From positions 1 through 6,357 of the forward strand of contig CANNUY010000024.1 of assembly GCA_947525005.1 (NCBI GenBank): a DNA stretch of 6,357 bases. Direction: 5' to 3'. Below the pieces are notes generated by a model, which had not been told where the DNA came from, made no database searches, and worked only from the letters and a program-made list of their open reading frames with translations. Position 1 is the stretch's first letter, and each line of letters opens with the position of its first letter. The position numbers and the translations under genes are program-made. Shown in pieces: positions 1 to 6,357 of the stretch. Source of the DNA: an uncultured Candidatus Melainabacteria bacterium. GTDB lineage: Bacteria; Cyanobacteriota; Vampirovibrionia; Gastranaerophilales; Gastranaerophilaceae.

Positions 1-228
1 AAGACTGAGGAGATAATTAATAAGCATAATTTAACTGCTTTTATGGTTACTCATAATATGAAGGATGCCTTAAGGTACGGTAATCGTTTGATTATGATGG
101 ATAAGGGTAGGATCGTTTTAGATATAAGTGGTGAAGAAAAGAAGAAGTTAACGGTAGCTGATTTGCTGAAGATGTTTGAGAAGGTTACTGGTACTGAGAT
201 TGTAAATGATAGCGTTTTATTAGCTTAA
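1..228 (+). CDS. ABC transporter ATP-binding protein, C-terminal fragment (5' end outside window)
   Basis: The frame is open from base 1 and ends at TAA 226-228, giving the last 75 residues of an ABC ATPase that would energise a membrane importer from the cytoplasmic side. The switch-histidine (H-loop) segment MVTHNM is at residues 15-20 with His18, followed by the usual strand and turn GNRLIMMDKGRI. The tail SGEEKKKLTVADLLKMF and the ending VNDSVLLA resemble, from memory, the ATPases that accompany the tryptophan/tyrosine-type (TrpX-like) substrate-binding lipoproteins and their permeases; that substrate assignment is inference. Walker A, the signature motif and Walker B lie upstream of the window. 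It is the last gene of its operon, because a terminator begins inside its stop codon. All nine lysines are encoded by AAG, unlike the helicase gene downstream. ATPase identity is secure; substrate is not. Confidence 0.9.
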   Translation, partial: KTEEIINKHNLTAFMVTHNMKDALRYGNRLIMMDKGRIVLDISGEEKKKLTVADLLKMFEKVTGTEIVNDSVLLA

Positions 229-250
229 GGAGAAAAAATTCTCCTTTTTT
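227..250 (+). terminator. Intrinsic terminator of the ABC transporter operon
   Basis: AAGGAGAA (227-234) and TTCTCCTT (239-246) form a perfect 8-bp stem around an AAAA loop, and the T run 245-250 follows directly. The stem overlaps the last two bases of the stop codon. There is no T run on the opposite strand, so it should act only on plus-strand transcripts. It separates the transporter operon from the defence-like operon that follows. Confidence 0.9.
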
Positions 251-271
251 GTATATTAAGAAATTCAATGC

Positions 272-309
272 GTCGGTCATAAAGTCCAAAGTTAGGATAT
301 ATGACCGAC
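272..309. repeat. 10-bp perfect inverted repeat with 18-nt spacer
   Basis: GTCGGTCATA (272-281) is the exact reverse complement of TATGACCGAC (300-309). The spacer could add a small TCC/GGA pairing (285-287 with 295-297). The stem is more GC-rich than its surroundings. No T run follows on either strand, so it does not look like a terminator. The hexamer TATTAA occurs on both sides (254-259 and 310-315) but at unequal distances. It could be a protein-binding site, a structured leader element, or a relic of a mobile-element end; the sequence does not decide. Confidence 0.6.
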
Positions 310-375
310 TATTAATTTGTGCACTATAAAAAGAACTTTTAATAAGTGTTGATGATTTATTATGTTGATTATTGA

Positions 376-555
376 TTATTGTTTATTAGTATTGTCTTTG
401 TCTTCATACATATAGTTAAGACAAAAAGGGCATAGTATCTTATATACATCAGATACAGGTGGTAGGTTTTTGATTGTTTCTAAACTCTTAAGTGAAACCC
501 TTTCTTTGTTAGAAAATCTTGCAGAAATGAAAGATAAATATTTATGATGAAACAC
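376..555 (-). pseudogene. Probable remnant of a small protein with a CPFC motif, 5' end missing
   Basis: On the minus strand one frame stays open from 591 down to a TAA at 376-378. The translated end reads like a real protein: LPPVSDVYKILCPFC followed by LNYMYEDKD and a polar tail, preceded by a basic segment ARFSNKERVSLKSLETIK. The pair Cys-Pro-Phe-Cys (codons 432 down to 421) suggests one half of a zinc-binding knuckle, but no second cysteine pair is visible. There is no ATG in the frame and no ribosome binding site before the only plausible GTG (555-553). I therefore read it as the surviving C-terminal part of a gene, perhaps cargo of a mobile element, rather than an intact gene. I do not recognise the family with certainty. 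A chance open frame remains possible. Confidence 0.35.
534..545. promoter_or_regulatory. 12-bp perfect palindrome, candidate operator
   Basis: ATAAATATTTAT is its own reverse complement. It overlaps the position where the -35 element of the XRE gene promoter should be, 18 bases before the -10-like box. A small XRE dimer bound here could block its own transcription and that of the helicase and methylase. AT-rich DNA produces such palindromes by chance more readily than balanced DNA, so this is a candidate only. Confidence 0.3.
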
Positions 556-569
556 GGGTAAGATATAAT
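541..569 (+). promoter_or_regulatory. Putative sigma-A promoter of the regulator-helicase-methylase operon
   Basis: A perfect TATAAT lies at 564-569, about 25 bases before the start codon at 594, which would leave a leader of some 18-20 bases. The -35 at 17-bp spacing is TTTATG (541-546), a poor match to TTGACA, and there is no TGN extended -10. A weak -35 overlapped by a palindrome would suit a promoter that is normally kept low. Confidence 0.5.
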
Positions 570-593
570 AATAAAGACAGCGGAGAACGTTTT

Positions 594-809
594 ATGGAAG
601 AAGTATCATATAAGAAGCTATTTAAATTACTTATCGATAAGGATTTAAAGAAGACTGAATTTGCTGCGAAGGCTGGTATTAGTCAGAATACACTAGCTAG
701 AATGGGAAAGGGACAATTCATTTCCATGGAACTTCTAGTTCGTATTTGCAAGTATTTAAATTGTACATTTGATGATGTAGTAGAGATAATCAATAAAGAA
801 AATAATTGA
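594..809 (+). CDS. Small XRE/Cro-type helix-turn-helix transcriptional regulator
   Basis: This 71-residue protein is essentially one Cro/CI-type HTH domain, a DNA-binding dimer in the cytoplasm. The helix-turn-helix lies around residues 22-42, with AAKAGISQNTLARMGKG as turn and recognition helix, followed by ISMELLVRICKYLNCTFDDVVEI, the two closing helices with the characteristic 'L..ICKYLNC..DD' ending of the small YozG/HTH_26-like group. GGAG at 582-585 stands 8 nt before ATG 594, which fixes the start. It is the first gene of the operon; the helicase begins 23 nt after its stop with no terminator between. Small XRE proteins at the head of defence operons usually act as repressors of the operon, and that is my inference here. 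Lysine codons are 8 AAG to 2 AAA, closer to the transporter gene than to the helicase. Confidence 0.9.
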   Translation: MEEVSYKKLFKLLIDKDLKKTEFAAKAGISQNTLARMGKGQFISMELLVRICKYLNCTFDDVVEIINKENN

Positions 810-832
810 AAGCTTAGATTGGGGTTGAAATA

Positions 833-3800
833 ATGACTGTAATAAATAATGATTTGTCAATATTTACTAATAAGAACGAGAATGGAATTAAACTATCTGA
901 TCGTTTGAATACCGTTTTAACTAACTCAAAATATTTTGATGTGTTGGTTGGATATTTTAGAATCACTGGGTTTTATTTGTTAAAAGAACAATTGGAAAAC
1001 GTTGAAGAAATAAGGATTTTGATTGGTTTAGGAGCGGATATAGAAACCATCCGAGCAATGGATATTTTTGAACTTTCCGGAGCCAATGCCACTCGTAAAG
1101 TACAAAAAGTAATAATGGAAGAATTTAATAACTCAGAAGATGATAATTTAGAAATGGAAAATGGAGTATTTAAGTTTTGTGAGTGGATTAAATCTGGAAA
1201 ACTTAAAATTCGCATGTGTTATGAAAAAAATGTGCACGCAAAATTATATATTGTTAGGAAGGATCCTAATAAAGTTCCTGATCAATTTGGAAACTTAATT
1301 ACAGGCTCTAGTAATTTCACTTTTAATGGTTTGGATAAAAATGTTGAATTTAATGTTGAACTTAAAAATCAATCTGATGTTCAATATGGCTTAGATTTTT
1401 TTGAAGAATTATGGAAAGATTCTAAAGATATAACAGAAGATATTCTAACAACAATAAACAATGATACTTGGATGAATAAAAGCATAACTCCATATGAATT
1501 GTTTTTAAAACTTCTCTTTGTTTATTTTGAGGAAGAGATTGATACTAGAAAGAATGACTATGAATGGCCAGACGGTTATATGAATCTACAATATCAATCA
1601 GACGCCGTTACTCAAGCAAGAAAAATCTTAGCTCGTCATGGTGGTGTGATCATTTCTGATGTTGTAGGTTTGGGAAAAACTTATATTGCAGCGATGCTTG
1701 GTAAATTATTAGATGGTAGAAAACTTTTTATTGTGCCACCAGTAGTAAAAGATAACTGGGAAAGTGTGTTGTCTGATTTTGGATATAAAATGTCTGATAA
1801 AGTTGTATCGCTTGGCGTTGTTGATCAACTATCGGAAATGGACGATATAGCTTCATATAAATATGTTTTTGTTGATGAAGCTCATAGATTTAGAAATGCA
1901 TCTTCTACTGAGTTTCAATATTTGAAGAAAATTTGTTATGGTAAGGGCGTTATTTTGATTACCGCAACACCTCAGAATAATACGATTTTAGATATAGCAA
2001 ATCTAATTACTTTATTCCAGGATTCAAGAAATTCCTCAATAATTCCTGGAAACCATAATCTTGAAAAATATTTTAATGATTTATATAAAGAAGTCAAAGT
2101 TTCAAAAAATGATCCCACAGTTGTATCAAATGTTGCTGCAGAGATTCGTGACAATGTTTTGAGACATGTGCTGATAAGAAGAACTAGAAGTGAAATAATT
2201 CAATATTATAAAGAGGATTTAGAAAAACAAGGCCTAAAGTTCCCAATAGTAAATGACCCTATTCGTTTGGATTATATGTATGACGAAGAGATGGAGCAGA
2301 CTTTTATAGATACAATAGAATTGCTTAAGAAGTTTTCTTATGCAAGATATGCTCCTTTGCTATATTTAAAAAATCAAAAGAAGGTCGGATCAGATAAAGC
2401 TAGACAGCAAAACATGATAGGATTTGTTAAAACAATGCTTGTAAAACGTCTAGAAAGTTCTATCTATGCTTTTCTTAAATCTGTAGAAAGATTGAAAAAA
2501 TCATCTGATGGTTTTATAAATTTATACAATAAAGGAAAAGTTGTTGTAGGCGTTGCTTCAAGAACTAAATATAATTTCAATGATTTAGATCAAATGGAAG
2601 AAGAAGCGTTTAATGTTTTTATTGATGCGAATGACATCGATTGTTTTACACCTGATGAATTTGTAGATGATTACATTGACAAAGTTAAAGCTGATGATGA
2701 GATCCTTCAAGAAATTTTTGATATGTGGAGTGAATATGATATCAAAACAAGAGATGCCAAATATAATTTACTAAAGTATAATATTGATTCTTTTGGAAGC
2801 GACACGAAATTAATTATTTTTTCAGAAGCTAAAGATACTGTTGATTATTTAAAAGAGAAACTTGAACAAGATTATGGAGATGTTGTGATTGATTTTGGAG
2901 GAGGAGATTCCATGTCTAAAAAGCAATATATTCAATATAATTTCGACCCACATTTTAACTCAAAAGGTATAAATGATAAGCGTATTTTGATTACTACAGA
3001 TTCTTTGAGTGAAGGTATCAACTTACATAAGGCATCAATAATTATCAATTATGATTTGCCATGGAATCCAACAAGGGTAATGCAAAGAGTTGGACGTATA
3101 AACCGTGTTGGTTCAGAAAACGAACAATTATATGTTTATAATTTCTTTCCAAGAGCCAATACACGAGAACACCTATCTTTAGAAGACTCAATAAGAGCAA
3201 AAGTTCAAATGTTTAATGAACTTTTAGGAGAGGACTCTAAAACAATAACGGATGACGAGCATGTTACTTCATATAACTTGTACGATTTCTTGATGATGGC
3301 TAATAAGTTGGATGATGAAGAAGATATGATGTCAAATGGAAAACAAATGTCTTACATTAAGATGGTTAATGATATTATTTCAAATAATCCAAACTTAGCC
3401 AATAAAATACAATCTTTGCCTGATAAAATCAGGATAGCGCGAAAGTCTAAGGATACAAATGCTATAATAACATTTATAAAACAAGGTTGGATTAAGAAGT
3501 TTATTAAGTATGAAAACTGTACTTCAAGTGAAATAGAATTTGAAGAAGCTGCAAAATTATTAGAAGCAGAAGAAAATGATAAAGGGATTGAAATTCCAAA
3601 TGACTATTTTGAAGGCTTTACCTCAAATAAAAACCTATATTCATCAATATTAGATTCTTCTAAAACTAGCAATTTTTCAAATACAGCTTCACCTAATGAA
3701 AAAAAGGTTAGAAACACGTTAAGAGCATTACTAACAAATTCTTCATTAAAAACTGCTGACAGAGAATATTTAGAGAAAGTTGAAAATGCTATAAAACGTG

Positions 3801-4003
3801 GTTCATTGAATTCAAGGGTTCTAAAAGATGTAAAAAATGCAATAGATAAAAATTCTAAGTCTTTTGATGCTATTGTTAATGCATTTAAATCATCAATTGA
3901 TGAAGTGTTTTTAATGGAAAGAACAAATTATGACGTGCAAAATTCACTTAATAAACCAAAAGTGATTGTTTTGTCTGAATGTTTAGAAAAGGATGAAAAA
4001 TAG
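833..4003 (+). CDS. PLD/HKD nuclease-like domain fused to SNF2-family helicase, probable restriction/defence effector
   Basis: This 1056-residue protein combines a phospholipase D-type nuclease domain with a superfamily 2 DNA translocase. Residues about 20-200 form the PLD-like domain with a single HKD-type motif: HAK at 135-137 and GSSN at 158-161, then acidic VEFNVEL. This matches the known class of HKD nucleases fused to Snf2-like helicases. Helicase motifs follow in order: Q-like YQSDAV (254-259), Walker A DVVGLGKT (276-283), DEAH box (348-351), TATP (377-380), a long helical insert (about 450-640), motif IV LIIFSEAKD (660-668), SEGINL (726-731) and arginine-finger QRVGRINRVG (751-760). 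Residues about 800-1056 are helical and charged and match no domain I know. All ATPase motifs look intact, so the enzyme should be active. The start ATG 833 follows a weak GGGG-type ribosome site (821-824). Its stop lies 2 nt before the methylase start, implying coupled expression. Likely role: ATP-driven tracking on and cleavage of unmodified DNA. Confidence 0.92.
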   Translation: MTVINNDLSIFTNKNENGIKLSDRLNTVLTNSKYFDVLVGYFRITGFYLLKEQLENVEEIRILIGLGADIETIRAMDIFELSGANATRKVQKVIMEEFNNSEDDNLEMENGVFKFCEWIKSGKLKIRMCYEKNVHAKLYIVRKDPNKVPDQFGNLITGSSNFTFNGLDKNVEFNVELKNQSDVQYGLDFFEELWKDSKDITEDILTTINNDTWMNKSITPYELFLKLLFVYFEEEIDTRKNDYEWPDGYMNLQYQSDAVTQARKILARHGGVIISDVVGLGKTYIAAMLGKLLDGRKLFIVPPVVKDNWESVLSDFGYKMSDKVVSLGVVDQLSEMDDIASYKYVFVDEAHRFRNASSTEFQYLKKICYGKGVILITATPQNNTILDIANLITLFQDSRNSSIIPGNHNLEKYFNDLYKEVKVSKNDPTVVSNVAAEIRDNVLRHVLIRRTRSEIIQYYKEDLEKQGLKFPIVNDPIRLDYMYDEEMEQTFIDTIELLKKFSYARYAPLLYLKNQKKVGSDKARQQNMIGFVKTMLVKRLESSIYAFLKSVERLKKSSDGFINLYNKGKVVVGVASRTKYNFNDLDQMEEEAFNVFIDANDIDCFTPDEFVDDYIDKVKADDEILQEIFDMWSEYDIKTRDAKYNLLKYNIDSFGSDTKLIIFSEAKDTVDYLKEKLEQDYGDVVIDFGGGDSMSKKQYIQYNFDPHFNSKGINDKRILITTDSLSEGINLHKASIIINYDLPWNPTRVMQRVGRINRVGSENEQLYVYNFFPRANTREHLSLEDSIRAKVQMFNELLGEDSKTITDDEHVTSYNLYDFLMMANKLDDEEDMMSNGKQMSYIKMVNDIISNNPNLANKIQSLPDKIRIARKSKDTNAIITFIKQGWIKKFIKYENCTSSEIEFEEAAKLLEAEENDKGIEIPNDYFEGFTSNKNLYSSILDSSKTSNFSNTASPNEKKVRNTLRALLTNSSLKTADREYLEKVENAIKRGSLNSRVLKDVKNAIDKNSKSFDAIVNAFKSSIDEVFLMERTNYDVQNSLNKPKVIVLSECLEKDEK

Positions 4004-4005
4004 AT

Positions 4006-6357
4006 ATGGAGAAGCTTAAATCATTATTAACGGTTCCTTACAGGCAAGAGAACTATAAACAGTTTACTGCGGATTTTTTGAACGACATGGAAACTGTTCC
4101 TTTACAAGAGCAAAAAGATATTCCATCGATGTTTAAAAATACTATTCAATCATATACGATATTTGGTAAATACGAAGATAACGTAGGAAAAAGTATAATA
4201 GTTCTATCTGTTAAAGTAAAAAATAATAGTTCTGCTCCAAAAGCCCAAAGAAATTTTGTGGCATATTTATTAGAAAATCAATTTAATGATTTTAATGCTG
4301 CTTTAGTTGCGTACTTTGATGATGCTAGGAAGAACTGGAAACTTTCATTTGTAACGATTGAGTATGAATTTAATGAAAATGGAGTTGAATTACAGTTTAA
4401 ACCAGCAAAAAGATTTTCTTTTTTAGTAGGAGAAGATGAACCGACTAGAACTTACTTCCAGCAACTAAATCCAATATACGAATCAAATGTCAATCCTTCT
4501 TTGGAACAAATAACTGAGGCTTTTAGTGTTTCAAGATTATCTAAAGACTTTTATGAGGAATATAAAAATAAATTCTTTGAATTATATGATTACTTGTCTA
4601 CAAACAACGTTTTTAAAAATGAAGCAAATAAAGTTGGTTATAGAGGAGAAGATGGTGTAAAAAAATTCGCAACAACTTTCTGTAAAAAGACTTTGGGACA
4701 AATAATGTTTCTTCACTTTATTCAAAAGAAGGGATGGCTTGGCGTTACTTCCGAATGGGGTGATGGTGATAAGTCTTATTTGCTACATAGTACAAAATAC
4801 TTCATAGGGAATTACTTTAATGACTTTTTAGAGCCACTATTTTATAATGCTTTAAATGCTAAAAGAGATAACGATGAATATTTAGGCAAAAAGATACCTT
4901 TTCTAAATGGTGGCTTGTTCCAAGCAATTGAAAATTATGATTGGAAAAACACCGATTTTGAAATACCTAATGATTTTTGGTTTAACGATAAAGAAACTGG
5001 ATTGCTAAATGTTTTATCTCAATATAATTTCACGGTTGATGAAGCCGATCCAGAAGAACAAGAAGTTGCTATCGACCCAGAAATGTTAGGTAAAATTTTT
5101 GAATCTTTATTAGATACTAATGATCGTTCTTCACTAGGGGCGTTCTATACACCAAGAGAAATTGTACATTTCATGTGCGAAGAATCTTTAGCGGCTAGAT
5201 TAGCTAAAATGTTGAATTTAGATTATGATTCTATTTTGAATTATGTACGTTACGGTGATGCCCTTAAAGAAACTGACTTTATAAAAGAATTGGCAAATGA
5301 TATTGATGAGTGTGTTAGCGAATTCACTATAGTTGATCCAGCCGTTGGATCAGGTGCATTTCTTGTTGGGATGTTAAACCAAATAGTTAAATTACGTACT
5401 AATTTACTTGAATTAACAAACAAAAAAATAGATAAATACGAAATTAAACTACAAACTATTCAAAATTCTTTATATGGTGTTGATTTAGAATATGATGCGG
5501 TCGAAATTGCAAAACTACGTTTGTGGTTATCTTTGATTGTAGATCAAGAAACAAATGGTTATGCGCCAAAGCCTCTTCCAAATTTGAATTTTCATTTGAG
5601 AGTAGGAAATTCATTGGTTGACACTTTTGAAAATATAAAATTGTGGAGCGTAAGGTGGAAAGGAACGAAAAAAGAAGCAAAAGTAGAAATCCAAGGAAAC
5701 TTATTTAATACAGATACGGTTGAAGCAATACTAAAGAGATTAAAAGATGCGAAAGTTAAATTTTTTAATACCTCAGACGAACTTGAGAAGCAAAAACTAT
5801 CTAATCAAATTGAAATTGAACAATTAGAATTAATTAAATCTGAGCTGGTTGCAAAAGGAAAATTTGATTTATTTTCTAAGATAGAAGATATGATTAGGAA
5901 AAAGACAAAACCATTCTTTATTTGGGAATTGGAGTTTGAAGAAGTTTATAAAAATGGTGGCTTTGATATCGTTATTGCTAATCCACCTTATGTTCAATTG
6001 CAAAAAGATGGTGGTAAGTTAGCAAACGAACTAAAAGATCAAGGATATGCAACATTTGCGAGAACTGGTGATATATACTGTATTTTCTATGAAAAAGGTT
6101 TAAATCTTTTGAAAGATAAAGGCATATTATGTTATATCACCTCAAACAAATGGATGAGAGCTGGTTATGGTGAAAAGCTGCGTGGCTATTTAGCTGATAA
6201 TTGCAATCCTTTAAAGTTGATTGATTATGCAGGTAATAAAATATTTGAATCTGCTACTGTAGATGTTAATACTTTGATTGCATGCAAAGAGAAAAATAAA
6301 GGAAAAACACTTGCTGTAACCGTTGATGATGGTTGCACAACTAATTTGAGCGATTAT
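4006..6357 (+). CDS. Eco57I-type N6-adenine DNA methyltransferase (3' end outside window)
   Basis: The frame is open from ATG 4006 to the window edge, 784 codons without a stop. The N-terminal part (about 1-370) lacks a recognised catalytic motif and includes a strand IIVLSVKVKNN (64-74) and FLNGGLFQ (299-306), which recurs in this methylase family. The catalytic domain follows: motif X region GAFYTPREIV around 379-387, SAM-binding motif I DPAVGSGAF at 444-452, acidic motif GVD at 491-493, a long charged helical insert (about 570-645), catalytic motif IV NPPY at 659-662, and ITSNKWMRAGYG (711-722), typical of Eco57I-like enzymes. It should transfer a methyl group from S-adenosylmethionine to adenine N6. 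The target recognition domain would lie beyond the window. The start is 2 nt after the helicase stop; AAAGGA (3988-3993) is a rather distant ribosome site, so translational coupling is likely. Expected role: protecting host DNA from the helicase-nuclease. A type IIG restriction-methylase is possible, but no clear PD-(D/E)XK site is visible. Confidence 0.92.
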   Translation, partial: MEKLKSLLTVPYRQENYKQFTADFLNDMETVPLQEQKDIPSMFKNTIQSYTIFGKYEDNVGKSIIVLSVKVKNNSSAPKAQRNFVAYLLENQFNDFNAALVAYFDDARKNWKLSFVTIEYEFNENGVELQFKPAKRFSFLVGEDEPTRTYFQQLNPIYESNVNPSLEQITEAFSVSRLSKDFYEEYKNKFFELYDYLSTNNVFKNEANKVGYRGEDGVKKFATTFCKKTLGQIMFLHFIQKKGWLGVTSEWGDGDKSYLLHSTKYFIGNYFNDFLEPLFYNALNAKRDNDEYLGKKIPFLNGGLFQAIENYDWKNTDFEIPNDFWFNDKETGLLNVLSQYNFTVDEADPEEQEVAIDPEMLGKIFESLLDTNDRSSLGAFYTPREIVHFMCEESLAARLAKMLNLDYDSILNYVRYGDALKETDFIKELANDIDECVSEFTIVDPAVGSGAFLVGMLNQIVKLRTNLLELTNKKIDKYEIKLQTIQNSLYGVDLEYDAVEIAKLRLWLSLIVDQETNGYAPKPLPNLNFHLRVGNSLVDTFENIKLWSVRWKGTKKEAKVEIQGNLFNTDTVEAILKRLKDAKVKFFNTSDELEKQKLSNQIEIEQLELIKSELVAKGKFDLFSKIEDMIRKKTKPFFIWELEFEEVYKNGGFDIVIANPPYVQLQKDGGKLANELKDQGYATFARTGDIYCIFYEKGLNLLKDKGILCYITSNKWMRAGYGEKLRGYLADNCNPLKLIDYAGNKIFESATVDVNTLIACKEKNKGKTLAVTVDDGCTTNLSDY

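Larger units (their letters stand above)
251..593. other. AT-rich intergenic stretch without an intact gene
   Basis: This 343-bp gap between the transporter terminator and the XRE regulator holds an inverted repeat (272-309), a minus-strand open frame that looks like a decayed gene end (about 376-555), a 12-bp palindrome (534-545) and a -10-like box (564-569). I see no tRNA, no CRISPR repeat and no insertion-sequence end. A short AAAAG-AA-CTTTT hairpin near 328-341 is too weak to call. Confidence 0.7.

Noticed and set aside
272..309. Inverted repeat as a second terminator
   Set aside because: No T run follows the stem on either strand, and a strong terminator already lies at 227-250.
506..540. 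Alternative promoter with TTGTTA (506-511) or TTGCAG (519-524) as -35
   Set aside because: No acceptable -10 box occurs 16-18 bases downstream of either; the TATAAT at 564-569 is better placed for the XRE gene.
973..1215. 80-codon minus-strand open frame
   Set aside because: It lies fully inside the PLD domain coding sequence, whose motifs are intact; its translation has no domain-like features and no ribosome binding site was evident.
1972..2154. 60-codon minus-strand open frame
   Set aside because: Antisense shadow of the first helicase lobe, starting just after the TATP motif; no independent support.
5456..5680. 74-codon minus-strand open frame
   Set aside because: Antisense shadow of the methylase around the GVD motif; the plus-strand frame is clearly the coding one.
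1..6357. CRISPR array, tRNA or rRNA gene, insertion sequence
   Set aside because: No regularly spaced repeats, cloverleaf with CCA-like end, rRNA motifs or transposase sequence were seen on either strand.

Overview
The base composition is low-GC throughout. I count about 33% in the first gene and roughly 22-33% in sampled lines of the large genes. Together with an intrinsic terminator of the Gram-positive type, GGAG-like ribosome binding sites and an ABC transporter tail of the type found next to tryptophan/tyrosine-type substrate-binding proteins, this suggests a Bacillota (Firmicutes) chromosome, possibly a gut or rumen anaerobe. I cannot name the species.

Layout. Bases 1-228 are the C-terminal end of an ABC transporter ATPase, closed by a strong intrinsic terminator (227-250). 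Bases 251-593 are an AT-rich intergenic stretch. It holds a 10-bp inverted repeat (272-309), a probable minus-strand gene remnant with a CPFC motif (about 376-555), and a promoter-like region with a perfect 12-bp palindrome. From 594 to the right edge there is a tightly packed plus-strand operon: a 71-residue XRE-type regulator (594-809), a 1056-residue protein joining a PLD/HKD nuclease-like domain to an SNF2-type helicase (833-4003), and an Eco57I-type N6-adenine DNA methyltransferase that begins 2 nt after the helicase stop and runs off the window (4006-6357, 784 codons seen).

Interpretation. Helicase, nuclease and modification methylase in one operon under a small repressor is the layout of a restriction-modification-like phage defence island. 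The likely division of labour, which is inference, is that the methylase marks self DNA at a site read by its unseen C-terminal part, while the PLD-SNF2 protein translocates on and cuts unmodified DNA, and the XRE protein restrains expression. The pair recalls the DrmD (SNF2) and DrmMI (methylase) proteins of class 1 DISARM, with the PLD activity fused rather than separate, but DrmA and DrmB are not visible here. Lysine codon use changes sharply between the ABC/XRE genes (AAG) and the helicase (AAA), which supports a horizontally acquired defence cassette placed just after a housekeeping transport operon.
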